The translations under genes were made by a program, and so were the position numbers. Below are positions 21,670 through 29,806 of a stretch of DNA of 36,604 nt, piece by piece. Each line of letters begins with the position of its first letter. The stretch's first letter is position 1. The notes under the pieces are model-generated. The model saw only the letters and a program-made list of their open reading frames with translations, did no database searches and was not told the DNA's origin. Origin of the DNA: CALGFH01 sp036003705 (GTDB lineage Bacteria; Actinomycetota; CALGFH01). The DNA lies in contig DASYSE010000074.1 of NCBI GenBank assembly GCA_036003705.1, positions 1 to 36,604 of the forward strand, written 5' to 3'.

Positions 21670-22749
21670 ATGCGTGGGGTACGGGGTGTGCGGGTCGGCG
21701 CCCTGCTGGTGGCGCTCGGCATGGTGGTGGCCGCCTGCGGTGGCGGCGACGACGGCGACACCGGCACCGGCGGCGGTGCCGCGGTCGAGGCCAAGAAGAT
21801 CGGGCTGGTGTTCGACTCGGCCGGCCGTGGCGACAAGTCGTTCAACGACTCGGCCGCGGCCGGGCTCGACCAGGCCAAGCAGAAGCTTGGCGACAAGATC
21901 GAGGTGAAGGACCTCACGCCGAACAAGGACGGCTCCAACCGCAAGGAGATCCTCGACTCCCTGGCCGGCGACGGCTACCAGCTGCTCCTCGGGATCGGCT
22001 TTGCGTTCACCCCCGACATCGTCAAGTCGGCCAAGGAGAACACCGACGTGCAGTTCGCCGGGGTCGACGTCTTCGACCCGCTCTGCACCCAGGGCAAGAA
22101 CCTGACCTGCCTGCTGTTCAAGGAGCACGAGGGGTCGTTCGTGGTCGGGGCCGCCGCCGCCCTCAAGACCAAGAGCAACACGGTCGGCTTCGTGGGTGGC
22201 CAGGAGATCGAGCTGATCAAGAAGTTCCAGGCCGGCTACGAGGCGGGCGTCGACTACATCAACAAGACCGACGGCAAGAACGTCAAGGTCCTGGTCGACT
22301 ACGCCGGCACCACCATCCAGGCCTTCTCCGACCCGGCCAAGGGCAAGGAGCTGGCCCTCAAGCAGATCGGCCAGGGCGCCGACGTGCTCTACCACGCCGC
22401 CGGCGGGACCGGCGCCGGAGTGATCGCCCAGGCCGCCGCCAAGCACAAGTACGCCATCGGGGTCGACTCCGACCAGAGCCTCACCGCCAGCCCGGCCGAG
22501 CGGAAGTGGATCCTGACCTCGATGCTCAAGCGGGTCGACACCGCCGTGGCGGCCACCGTCGAACGGTTCGTCGCCGGTCAGCTGACCGCCGGCAGCATCC
22601 AGTCGTTCGGGGTCAAGGAGGGCGGCATCGACTACGCCCAGAACCAGTACAACAAGGAGCTGCTCGGCGACCTCCCGACCAGGCTGGACGAGATCAAGCA
22701 GAAGATCGCGAGCGGCGAGATCAAGGTGCCGGACAAGCCGGCCAGCTGA
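21670..22749 (+). CDS. BMP family ABC transporter substrate-binding lipoprotein
   Basis: 359 residues. Lipoprotein signal with RGVRVG, hydrophobic core (10-20) and lipobox ending Cys23 (VAAC), followed by a Gly/Asp linker. The mature part follows the BMP/PnrA family: KIGLVFDSAGRGDKSFNDSAAAGLDQA (family GxxDKSFN motif), DGYQLLLGIGFAFT, VQFAGVDVFD, VGFVGGQEIELIKKFQAGYEAGV, DVLYHAAGGTGAGVIAQAAA and YAIGVDSDQ. BMP proteins bind purine or pyrimidine nucleosides outside the membrane. ATG 21670 has GAGAGGAG seven bases upstream. Its TGA overlaps the ATPase ATG (TGATG). With the next three genes it forms a complete importer. Confidence 0.94.
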   Translation: MRGVRGVRVGALLVALGMVVAACGGGDDGDTGTGGGAAVEAKKIGLVFDSAGRGDKSFNDSAAAGLDQAKQKLGDKIEVKDLTPNKDGSNRKEILDSLAGDGYQLLLGIGFAFTPDIVKSAKENTDVQFAGVDVFDPLCTQGKNLTCLLFKEHEGSFVVGAAAALKTKSNTVGFVGGQEIELIKKFQAGYEAGVDYINKTDGKNVKVLVDYAGTTIQAFSDPAKGKELALKQIGQGADVLYHAAGGTGAGVIAQAAAKHKYAIGVDSDQSLTASPAERKWILTSMLKRVDTAVAATVERFVAGQLTAGSIQSFGVKEGGIDYAQNQYNKELLGDLPTRLDEIKQKIASGEIKVPDKPAS

Positions 22750-24320
22750 TGGCCGAGCGGGCCCAGGAGTCGGCCGCCCCTGGCGCGGCAACGCCGGCAC
22801 CGCTGGCTGTCGAGTGCCGTGGAGTGACCCGCCGCTACGCCGGCGTCGTGGCCAACGACCAGATCGACCTCGAGGTCCGCGAGGGCGAGGTGCACGCGCT
22901 GGTCGGTGAGAACGGCGCCGGCAAGTCCACGCTGATGAAGATGCTCTACGGGCTGGAGCATCCCGACGAGGGAGAGATCCGGATCCGCGGCCAGGTCGAG
23001 CGCATCGACTCGCCGCGCAAGGCCATCGAGCTGCGCATCGGCATGGTCCACCAGCACTTCATGCTGGTCGACAACTTCACGGTGGCCGAGAATGTCGTGC
23101 TCGGCTCCGAGCCCGCCCGTGGTGGCGTGCTGGACCTCGACCAGGCGACCAGGCGGATCGAGGAGGTGTCGCGAGGCTTCGGCACGCCGCTCGACCCGCG
23201 ATCCCGGGTCGAGGACCTCGCCATCGGACAGCAGCAGATGGTCGAGATCCTCAAGCTGCTGTACCGCGGCGCAGACATCCTGATCCTGGACGAACCGACC
23301 GCCGTGCTCGTGCCCCAGGAGATCGACGAGCTGTTCGACAACCTCGGCAGGCTCCGGGACCAGGGCAAGACCATGATCTTCATCGCGCACTCGCTGGAGG
23401 AGGTCCTGAAGATCGCCGACCGCATCACCGTGCTCCGCGACGGCAAGGTGGTGGGGACCATCGACGCCGCCGAGGCGACCAAGGAGCAGGTCGCCGAGAT
23501 GATGGTCGGCCGCCCCGTCCTGTTGCGCCGGGTCGAGGGCAAGGCCACCCCGGGCGAGCCGCTGCTCCAGGTCAAGGGGCTGTACGTGGCGGTGGGGGGC
23601 AAGGAGCGGGTGCGCGACGTCGATCTGCTCCTGCGGCACTCGGAGATCTACGGCCTGGCCGGGGTGGAGGGCAACGGCCAGGTCGAGCTGGTCGAGGCGC
23701 TGGTCGGCCTGCGCCGCCCCGACGGGGGAAGCGTCTACCTCGACAACGACGACCTGACCCGTGAGGACGTGCGCTCCCGCCGCGAGAAGGGACTGGCCTA
23801 CATCCCCGAGGACCGCCACGCCCGCGGCATGGTGCTGCAGATGAGCCTGTGGGAGAACAGCGTCCTCGGCCAGCAGGAGCGCGAGCCGTTCTCGCGCAGG
23901 GGCATCCTGTTCCCGCGGGCCATGAAGAAGCGGGCCGCCGAGCTGATCGAGCGGTTCCGGGTCAAGGCGACCAGCGTGCTCGCGCCGGGGTACGCGCTGT
24001 CCGGGGGCAACCAGCAGAAGCTCGTGCTGGCACGCGAGTTCGCCGGCCAGCCCAAGCTCCTCATCGCCGCCCACCCGACCCGTGGCCTGGACATCGGCGC
24101 CACCGAGTTCGTCTGGCGGCAGTTGGTGAACGCCCGGGACGCCGGGCTGGCCGTGCTGCTGATCTCCTCCAACCTCGACGAGATCCTCGCCCTGTCCGAC
24201 CGGATCGGGGTGCTGTTCGACGGTCGCCTGGTCAAGGAGTTCGGCGGCTCCGAGGCGACCATGTCCGAGCTCGGGCTCTACATGACCGGAGCCCGGTCCG
24301 GAGAGGAGCCGGCGGCATGA
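22749..24320 (+). CDS. ABC transporter ATP-binding protein (double ATPase, BMP nucleoside importer)
   Basis: 523 residues with two ABC domains. Domain 1 has Walker A GENGAGKST (53-61), VHQHFMLVDNFTVAENV (Q-loop region), the degenerate signature DLAIGQQQMVEI, and Walker B ILILDEPTAVL. Domain 2 (from about 275) has a degenerate Walker A, GVEGNGQVELVEAL, signature LSGGNQQKLVLARE and LLIAAHPTRGLDIGA. This asymmetry is the standard in nucleoside and sugar CUT2-like importers: only domain 1 is expected to hydrolyse ATP well. It partners the two permeases encoded directly downstream. Start ATG 22749 overlaps the lipoprotein stop; end TGA overlaps the permease ATG by four bases. Confidence 0.96.
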   Translation: MAERAQESAAPGAATPAPLAVECRGVTRRYAGVVANDQIDLEVREGEVHALVGENGAGKSTLMKMLYGLEHPDEGEIRIRGQVERIDSPRKAIELRIGMVHQHFMLVDNFTVAENVVLGSEPARGGVLDLDQATRRIEEVSRGFGTPLDPRSRVEDLAIGQQQMVEILKLLYRGADILILDEPTAVLVPQEIDELFDNLGRLRDQGKTMIFIAHSLEEVLKIADRITVLRDGKVVGTIDAAEATKEQVAEMMVGRPVLLRRVEGKATPGEPLLQVKGLYVAVGGKERVRDVDLLLRHSEIYGLAGVEGNGQVELVEALVGLRRPDGGSVYLDNDDLTREDVRSRREKGLAYIPEDRHARGMVLQMSLWENSVLGQQEREPFSRRGILFPRAMKKRAAELIERFRVKATSVLAPGYALSGGNQQKLVLAREFAGQPKLLIAAHPTRGLDIGATEFVWRQLVNARDAGLAVLLISSNLDEILALSDRIGVLFDGRLVKEFGGSEATMSELGLYMTGARSGEEPAA

Positions 24321-25501
24321 AGACCGAGGAGCGACCCCCGGCCGCTCCACCGCCCGAGCCGGACCTGCCGCCCCGCCGCCTGCAGTGGGCCGAGCAGCTG
24401 CGCGACCTCGGCTACCGCCTGCTCGCCCCGGCCAGCTCCCTGGTGTTCGCGGCCGTGGTCGGCACGGTGGTCATCCTGCTGGTGCAGCGCAGCGTCGAGG
24501 ATCTCGGCGACGTGGCCGGCGCCATGTGGAGCTATGGGGTGGAGAACAAGGACTCGTTGGCCTTCATCTTCGGCCGGGCCACGCCGCTCATCCTGGCCGG
24601 GTTGGCCACCGCGGTCGCGTTCAAGGCCGGCCTGTTCAACATCGGGGTGGAGGGCCAGTACGCCATCGGGGCGCTCAGCGCCGCCGTGGCCGGCTCCCAG
24701 CTGCGCGCTCCGACGCTCATCCACCTGCCGCTGACCGTGCTGGCCGGTATGGCGGGTGGACTGCTGTGGGCCCTGATCCCCGCGCTGCTCAGGGTCTACC
24801 GCGGCGCCCACGAGGTCATCTCCACGATCATGATGAACTACGTGGCCAACGGGGTCCTGCTCTACCTGCTCAGCGGCCCCCTCAAGGACCTCAACCAGCC
24901 CGGCGACGTGGATCAGCTCCGCACCGAGCCAATCCAGGAGACCGCGCAGGTCGGCCGCATGGTCGGGTTCTTCAACTCGCTGGGGTTCAACTTCCGTCCC
25001 TCGGCCCCACTGACCTGGTTCTTCCTGTTCGCGCTGGTGGCCGCCGTGGTCTATGCCCTGACCATCCGCCGGACCCGGTTCGGCTACGAGCTGCGCGTGC
25101 TTGGCACCAACCCGCGGGCCGCCGAGCCGTCCGGGATCCGGACCAACGCCATGTTCATGAAGGCCATGCTCCTGTCCGGCGCGGTCGCCGGACTGGTCGG
25201 CCTCCCGGAAGTCCTGGGCCTTGAGGGCGTGATGAAGATCGACTACGTCCGCGGCTTCGGCTTCGCCGGCATCGCCATCGCGCTGCTCGGCCGCAACTCC
25301 GGCCTTGGCATCGTGGCCGCCGCCCTGCTGTTCGCCTTCCTCGACCGCAGCGCCACCGGCATCGAGCTGCGGACCGAGGTGCCCTCGGAGGTCATCATCA
25401 TCCTCCAGGGTGTGCTGATCCTGTCCATTGTCGTCGCCTTCGAGCTGGTTCGCCGGCTGGCGGCGCGGCGCCGGCTCCAGGAGACCCACGAACGTGCCTG
25501 A
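24317..25501 (+). CDS. ABC transporter permease 1 (BMP nucleoside importer)
   Basis: 394 residues, BPD_transp_2 family with about nine to ten membrane segments. A cytoplasmic head of about 38 residues rich in Pro and Glu precedes the first helix. Family blocks: FGRATPLILAGLATAVAFKAGLFNIGVEGQYAIGA (the GxxNIGxEGQ motif), HEVISTIMMNYVANGVLLYLLSGPL, and RTRFGYELRVLGTNPRAAEPSGI. It forms half of the membrane channel with the next gene. ATG 24317 overlaps the ATPase stop, and its own stop overlaps the second permease by eight bases. Confidence 0.95.
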   Translation: MKTEERPPAAPPPEPDLPPRRLQWAEQLRDLGYRLLAPASSLVFAAVVGTVVILLVQRSVEDLGDVAGAMWSYGVENKDSLAFIFGRATPLILAGLATAVAFKAGLFNIGVEGQYAIGALSAAVAGSQLRAPTLIHLPLTVLAGMAGGLLWALIPALLRVYRGAHEVISTIMMNYVANGVLLYLLSGPLKDLNQPGDVDQLRTEPIQETAQVGRMVGFFNSLGFNFRPSAPLTWFFLFALVAAVVYALTIRRTRFGYELRVLGTNPRAAEPSGIRTNAMFMKAMLLSGAVAGLVGLPEVLGLEGVMKIDYVRGFGFAGIAIALLGRNSGLGIVAAALLFAFLDRSATGIELRTEVPSEVIIILQGVLILSIVVAFELVRRLAARRRLQETHERA

Positions 25502-26405
25502 GATCTTCGGCCAGCTGCTCGGCGTCGCCGTCATCGCTTCGCTGATCCGGGCGTTCGTCCCCCTGTACCTGGCCACCCTGGGGGCGTTGTTCAACGAGCG
25601 GTCGGGCATCGTGAACATCGGCATCGACGGGATGATGATCTTCGGCACCTGGTTCGGGGCCTGGGGATCGCTGCGCTACGGGCCCGTCGCCGGCCTGCTG
25701 GTCGCGACCCTGAGCGGGACGCTGGTGGCGCTCGTCCATGCGGTGGCCACGGTCACCTTCCGGGTCGACCAGATCGTGTCCGGGGTCGCGATCAACATCC
25801 TCGCCCTGGGAGTGCCGCGCTTCCTGTCCATCGTCGCCTTCGGGGAGGGCCAGGAGACGCAGTCACCGGCGGTCCCGTCGCTGCCCACGATCAACGTGCC
25901 GGAGCTGGGCGCGATCTCGCCGGTGGTGCTCCTGACCATCGCGCTCGGGGTGGCGGCCTGGTGGGTGCTGAACCGGACCGTGCTCGGGCTGCGGCTCCGC
26001 TCGGCCGGCGAGAATCCCCGAGCCGCCGAGAGCCTCGGCGTCCGGGTGATCAGCATGCGCTACGCCGGCGTGCTCATCTCGGGGGCGTTCGCGGGCCTCG
26101 CCGGCGGATACCTCTCGGTCGAGCTGGTCGGCCAGTACACCGAAGGCATGAACCAGGGCCGCGGGTTCATCGCCCTGGCGGCCCTGATCCTCGGCAACTG
26201 GTCGGCGATCGGGGTCGCGTTCTCCTGCCTGCTGTTCGCCTGGACCGAGGCCCTGACCGTGTACCTGCGGGTGGACTGGATCAACAACGCCTTCATCGCG
26301 AGCCTGCCCTACATCGTCACCCTGGTCGTCCTGGCCCTGTTCTCCCGCCGGGTGCGTCCCCCCAAGGCCGTCGGTCAGGCCTACGAAGCCGGCTCCCCCG
26401 TCTGA
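25494..26405 (+). CDS. ABC transporter permease 2 (BMP nucleoside importer)
   Basis: 303 residues, BPD_transp_2 family. Blocks: VPLYLATLGALFNERSGIVNIGIDGMMIFGTW (ERSGIVNIGIEGMM is the family hallmark for the second subunit), DQIVSGVAINILALGVPRFL, and LGLRLRSAGENPRAAESLGV. Shorter than permease 1, as usual. GTG 25494 starts eight bases before the previous stop. It closes the four-gene importer operon; a compact hairpin follows its stop. Substrate expected to be nucleosides, by family and by the adjacent upp. Confidence 0.95.
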   Translation: MPEIFGQLLGVAVIASLIRAFVPLYLATLGALFNERSGIVNIGIDGMMIFGTWFGAWGSLRYGPVAGLLVATLSGTLVALVHAVATVTFRVDQIVSGVAINILALGVPRFLSIVAFGEGQETQSPAVPSLPTINVPELGAISPVVLLTIALGVAAWWVLNRTVLGLRLRSAGENPRAAESLGVRVISMRYAGVLISGAFAGLAGGYLSVELVGQYTEGMNQGRGFIALAALILGNWSAIGVAFSCLLFAWTEALTVYLRVDWINNAFIASLPYIVTLVVLALFSRRVRPPKAVGQAYEAGSPV

Positions 26406-26410
26406 CGGGA

Positions 26411-26425
26411 CCGGCCAAGGGCCGG
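26411..26425 (+). terminator. Hairpin terminator of the importer operon
   Basis: CCGGCC-AAG-GGCCGG: perfect 6-bp stem with a 3-base loop, starting five bases after the permease 2 stop. Confidence 0.45.
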
Positions 26426-26444
26426 CACCCGGGTCAGGAGGGTC

Positions 26445-26588
26445 GCCTTCAGCGCCCGGCTTCGCGACGAGGTCGACCTGGACACCCTGTCGGCCGAGCT
26501 GCGCACGGTGGTGAACCAGACGATGCAGCCAACCCGGGGTCTGGCTGTGGCTTCGACCGCCGACGCCCGGCCCAGGGGCACGCCGCTA
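26445..26588 (+). pseudogene. Remnant of an actinobacterial membrane sensor-like protein (3' end)
   Basis: Between the importer terminator and the convergent peptidase, one frame reads FSARLRDEVDLDTLSAELRT, then VVNQTMQPT (26448-26529). This closely resembles the C-terminal tail of actinobacterial integral membrane proteins of the type ...RFNRRRYDAxxTxxxFSxRLRDEVDLDxLxxELLxVVxQTMQPTxxSLWLR. Here it has no start, no membrane part, and departs after QPT into unrelated residues (RGLAVASTADARP). It is best read as a gene end left by deletion. The identification comes from memory of the motif and has not been aligned. Confidence 0.55.
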
Positions 26589-27491
26589 CTAGACCGAGCC
26601 GGAGAACGTGTCGCACTGCGGGAAGTCGCCGGTGCGGTAGCCGACGTTGAACCACTTCTGGCGTTGGGCGGCGGAGCCGTGGGTCCAGGATTCGGGGTTG
26701 ACGCGGCCTTGGAAGCGCTCCTGGATGCGGTCGTCGCCGATGGCGGCGGCGGCGTCCAGGCCGTCGGCGATGTCGTCCTTGGTCAGGCGCTCGACCAGGG
26801 GGTCGCCGCCGTCGGGGCCGGGCTCGGTGGTCGCGTGGTTGGCCCACAGGCCGGCGTAGCAGTCGGCCTGGAGCTCCAGGCGGACGGACCCGCTCTGGGG
26901 ACCGGTGCGGTCGTTGCCGACCCGGTCCATGGTGCCGGTGAGGTTCTGGACGTGGTGGCCGTACTCGTGGGCCAGCACATAGGCCTGGGCGAACGCGCCG
27001 CCGCGGGCGCCGAACCTGGTCTGCAGCTCCTGGTAGAAGCCGAGGTCGATGTAGACGGTGGTGTCACGCGGGCAGTAGAAGGGGCCGACCTCGGAGCTGG
27101 CCGCGCCGCAGCCGGTCTGGGTGGCGCCCGAGAACAGCCGTGTCGGCGCCAGCTCGTACTGGCCGCCGCGGCGCTGGAACTCGGCCGCCCAGAACTCCTG
27201 GACGCTGTTGACGACGGCGACGACCCGACAGTCCTCCTTGGTGTTGGCGTCCCGCCCGGTCTTGCATTCCTGGTCGAGCTGGGTGCGCTCGCCCTGGATC
27301 TGGTCGATGCCGGGCAGCGCGCCGGTGGTCGCGCCGCCGCCGCCGAGCACCTGGAGCAGCAGGAAGACGATCAGGCCGAGGATCCCGGCGCCGCCGCCGA
27401 CCGCGACCCCGCCGCCGCGCGGGAAGCCTCCCCGCCCGCGGGTGTCCTGGACCTGTGAGCTGTCGAGCTGGCCGTCCTCGTCGAAGCGCAT
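26589..27491 (-). CDS. Neutral zinc metallopeptidase (YpfJ / KPN_02809 family)
   Basis: 300 residues. N-terminal MRFDEDGQLDSSQVQDTRG is typical of the family, followed by a Gly-rich stretch and one membrane segment (about 34-50), then a large domain with the zinc motif HEYGHH (175-180) in AQAYVLAHEYGHHVQNLTG, and LELQADCYAGLWA with the third ligand region. The four Cys (about 76, 88, 128, 140) suggest disulfides, so the domain faces outside. Further family blocks: VYIDLGFYQEL and NPESWTHGSAAQRQKWFNVGY. The physiological substrate is unknown in the family. The ATG at 27491 is 138 bases from the divergent pyk start. Full length and apparently intact. Confidence 0.92.
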   Translation of the reverse strand: MRFDEDGQLDSSQVQDTRGRGGFPRGGGVAVGGGAGILGLIVFLLLQVLGGGGATTGALPGIDQIQGERTQLDQECKTGRDANTKEDCRVVAVVNSVQEFWAAEFQRRGGQYELAPTRLFSGATQTGCGAASSEVGPFYCPRDTTVYIDLGFYQELQTRFGARGGAFAQAYVLAHEYGHHVQNLTGTMDRVGNDRTGPQSGSVRLELQADCYAGLWANHATTEPGPDGGDPLVERLTKDDIADGLDAAAAIGDDRIQERFQGRVNPESWTHGSAAQRQKWFNVGYRTGDFPQCDTFSGSV

Positions 27492-27629
27492 CGGGTGCTA
27501 CCTCTGCGTCGGGGTGCTGCCTCTCTGGGGCCGTCGCCTGCCTTGCCGCGCACGCCTTGCGGCCAGGGATACCCGCCGCGCCACAAGCCAACCTTCGCAG
27601 TGGGGCGCCAGTCATGCCAAACTGCCCGC

Positions 27630-29072
27630 ATGAATGTCGAGCGGACCAAAGTCGTGGCCACCCTTGGGCCTGCCTCGAGCGAGCTCGAGGTCCTCGGAGG
27701 GATGGTCGACGCCGGCCTGGACGTCGTCCGCCTCAACTTCTCCCACGGCGAGCGCGCCGACCACCTGGCCCGCTTCGATCTGGTCAGGGCGGTCTCCGCC
27801 GAGCGGGGCCGCAACCTGGCCATCCTGGTCGACCTGCAAGGGCCCAAGATCCGCGTCGGGATGGTGGACGACAACGGGGTCAAGGTCGACCGCGGCGCCG
27901 AGGTCGTGCTGGTCGCCGGGGCGGACCGGGCCGCCGAGCAGGAGATCCCGGTGGTCTACCCCGAGCTGGCCGTCGACGTCCGCGAGGGCGACCAGATCCT
28001 GCTCGACGACGGCGCCATCGGCCTGCGGGTCCGGGACGTCCAGGGCGAGCGAGTCCGCTGCCAGGTGGAGCGGGGCGGCGTCGTCCGATCCCGCAAGGGC
28101 GTCAACCTGCCCGGGGTCGCGGTGTCGGCGGCCTCGCTGACCACCAAGGACCGGGCCGACCTGGCCACCGCGGTCGAGGCCGGCGCGGACTACCTGGCGC
28201 TGTCCTTCGTGCGCAAGCCCGACGACGTGGCCGAGGCCAAGCAGGCCATCGCCGACCATGGCGGCGACATCCCGGTGGTGGCCAAGCTGGAGCGGCCGGA
28301 GGCGATCGACTGCCTCGACGAGATCTTGGAGGTCGCCGACGCGGTCATGGTCGCCCGCGGCGACCTCGGGGTGGAGCTGGCCGTCGAGAAGGTCCCATCG
28401 ATCCAGAAGCACATCATCGCCAGGGCCAACTCCCTCGGGGTGCCGGTGATCACCGCCACCCAGATGCTGGAGTCGATGGTGGCCAGCGCCCGCCCGACCC
28501 GGGCCGAGGCCAGCGACGTGGCCAACGCCATCTACGACGGCACCGACGCGGTGATGCTGTCGCAGGAGACAGCGGTCGGCCGCTACCCGGTCGAGTCGGT
28601 GGCCACCATGTGCCGGATCGCCCGGGAAGCCGAGGCGACCCCGTACCTCGCGGCCCCGCCGCCGCCCGCGGTCGGCATGCTGGACGTGGCCGCCACCGTC
28701 TGCAAGGCGGCCGTGCAGGTCGCCACCGACCTGGGGGCCAGAGCGATCGTGGCCTTCACCGAGTCGGGGGTGACCGCCCGCTACGTCTCCCGGTTCCGGC
28801 CGCGGGTCCCGATCATCGGCCTCACCACCTCGGAGGCGGCCAGGCGGCGCATGGCCCTCTACTGGGGGGTGGAGGCGGTCAGCCCGCTGGACGTCAGCAC
28901 CGATCTGGGGGAGATGATCGCCGCGGGCGACGAGCGGATCATCGAGGAGTGCATGATCGACGCCGGAGAGCTGATCGTGGTCGTGGCCGGCACGCCAGGT
29001 GGGCGGGGCGAGACCAACCGGGTGATCGTCCATCAGGTCGGGGAGCGCGACCTGGCCCCCCGCGAAGGTTGA
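27630..29072 (+). CDS. pyk: Pyruvate kinase
   Basis: 480 residues, the normal length; makes pyruvate and ATP from phosphoenolpyruvate and ADP. Marks: RTKVVATLGPASS at the N-terminus, LDVVRLNFSHGERADH, LVDLQGPKIRVG, catalytic Lys in PVVAKLERPEAIDCLDEIL, ADAVMVARGDLGVELAVEKV with the metal site, ATQMLESM and TDAVMLSQETAVGRYPVE. The C-terminal domain includes AIVAFTESGVTARYVSRFRPRVPI. ATG 27630 is chosen because the domain begins there; no ribosome site is visible, so a leaderless or very short leader mRNA is possible. It is divergent from the zinc peptidase. Confidence 0.97.
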   Translation: MNVERTKVVATLGPASSELEVLGGMVDAGLDVVRLNFSHGERADHLARFDLVRAVSAERGRNLAILVDLQGPKIRVGMVDDNGVKVDRGAEVVLVAGADRAAEQEIPVVYPELAVDVREGDQILLDDGAIGLRVRDVQGERVRCQVERGGVVRSRKGVNLPGVAVSAASLTTKDRADLATAVEAGADYLALSFVRKPDDVAEAKQAIADHGGDIPVVAKLERPEAIDCLDEILEVADAVMVARGDLGVELAVEKVPSIQKHIIARANSLGVPVITATQMLESMVASARPTRAEASDVANAIYDGTDAVMLSQETAVGRYPVESVATMCRIAREAEATPYLAAPPPPAVGMLDVAATVCKAAVQVATDLGARAIVAFTESGVTARYVSRFRPRVPIIGLTTSEAARRRMALYWGVEAVSPLDVSTDLGEMIAAGDERIIEECMIDAGELIVVVAGTPGGRGETNRVIVHQVGERDLAPREG

Positions 29073-29228
29073 GGGATTTCGCTCCTGCACACCGCCCGTC
29101 CGTTCTCGTACGACTAGTACCAAAGTTCTACGGTGACAAGTGACCCGCTTTCCGCCACACTTCCGTGACCACCCGTGACCACCGTCCGGGGGACACGGAT
29201 ACGGCGGGTCGCACGGAGGGAGCCGGCG
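29073..29228 (+). promoter_or_regulatory. Upstream region with tandem CCGTGACCAC repeat
   Basis: 156 bases between pyk and the next gene. GTAC-GACTA-GTAC is a small inverted repeat near 29109-29121. CCGTGACCAC occurs twice head-to-tail (29163-29172, 29173-29182), a perfect 10-bp period of one helical turn; two more TGAC cores lie around 29133-29146. Such phased repeats may be an activator or repressor site. GGAGGGAG is the ribosome site for the ATG at 29229. Confidence 0.35.
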
Positions 29229-29705
29229 ATGCAGCGCGAGGTCGGGGAGGCGTACGAGGCTTCGACCAGTGCCCTCCAGGCGGCCAAGGGACAGCGGCTC
29301 AGCCTGCGGCGGGCGATCGCCGGGCTCCAGGAGGCGCTCGGCGGCCCCGCCGACGAGCTGGACGGCATGCCCGACCGGCTGGGCGGCGCCCTCGAGCGGC
29401 TCGAAGAGGTGTTCGCGGTCCACATCGAGGTCACCGAGGCCCCGGGCGGCCTCTACCAGGAGATCCTCGACATCTCGCCCCGCCTGGCCAACCGGGTGAC
29501 CCGCTTCCGGCGCGAGCACACCGAGATCGCCGAGGGCATCCGCCACGGCATCGCCTCCTCCCGAGCGGCCGCCGGCGACGCCGAGGCGGTCCAGGCACTC
29601 CGCGACCACGCCGTCCGGCTGCTCGCCGACCTGGTCCGGCACCGCAACCGCGGCCTCGACCAGGTATACGAGGCCTACCACGTCGACATCGGCGGCGAAT
29701 CCTGA
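29229..29705 (+). CDS. Small helical protein, hemerythrin-like bundle (function unknown)
   Basis: 158 residues, almost entirely predicted alpha-helical with four long helices. The segment FRREHTEIAEGIRHGIASSRA, followed by LRDHAVRLLADLVRHRNRGLDQVYEAYHVDIGGES, looks like a hemerythrin-type or related four-helix bundle: His residues recur at HIEV, EHTE, RHGI, DHAV and RHRN. The full hemerythrin HxxxE and HxxxH spacing is not convincingly complete, so iron binding is not claimed. The ending YEAYxVDIGG is a motif I associate with a conserved actinobacterial hypothetical family. ATG 29229 has GGAGGGAG upstream. The last 12 codons and its terminator are duplicated downstream, in another frame. Confidence 0.75.
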   Translation: MQREVGEAYEASTSALQAAKGQRLSLRRAIAGLQEALGGPADELDGMPDRLGGALERLEEVFAVHIEVTEAPGGLYQEILDISPRLANRVTRFRREHTEIAEGIRHGIASSRAAAGDAEAVQALRDHAVRLLADLVRHRNRGLDQVYEAYHVDIGGES

Positions 29706-29710
29706 CGACG

Positions 29711-29726
29711 GCCCCGCCGGTGGGGC
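29711..29726. terminator. Hairpin terminator, copy 1
   Basis: GCCCC-GCCGGT-GGGGC, five base pairs extendable by wobble pairs, six bases after the stop at 29705. Repeated exactly at 29773-29788; between convergent genes, so it may work in both directions. Confidence 0.45.
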
Positions 29727-29772
29727 GCGGTGAGGCCTACGACGTCGACATCGGCGGCGAATCCTGACGACG

Positions 29773-29788
29773 GCCCCGCCGGTGGGGC
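29773..29788. terminator. Hairpin terminator, copy 2
   Basis: Identical second copy of the hairpin at 29711-29726, made by the 62-bp duplication. It is 18 bases beyond the stop of the minus-strand glycosyltransferase gene. Confidence 0.4.
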
Positions 29789-29806
29789 GCGGTCGCTGAC
29801 CCTCGG

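Larger units (their letters stand above)
29670..29793 (+). repeat. 62-bp tandem duplication of gene end plus terminator
   Basis: Unit 1 is 29670-29731, unit 2 is 29732-29793. The two differ at one base only (C at 29679, G at 29741). Each unit carries the last 12 codons and stop of the helical-protein gene and a GCCCC-GCCGGT-GGGGC hairpin (29711-29726 and 29773-29788). The period is not a multiple of three. The unit lies between convergent genes. Confidence 0.95.

Noticed and set aside
27612..29681. Minus-strand open frame (689 codons) opposite pyruvate kinase
   Set aside because: Antisense shadow; no start signal and no homology by eye.
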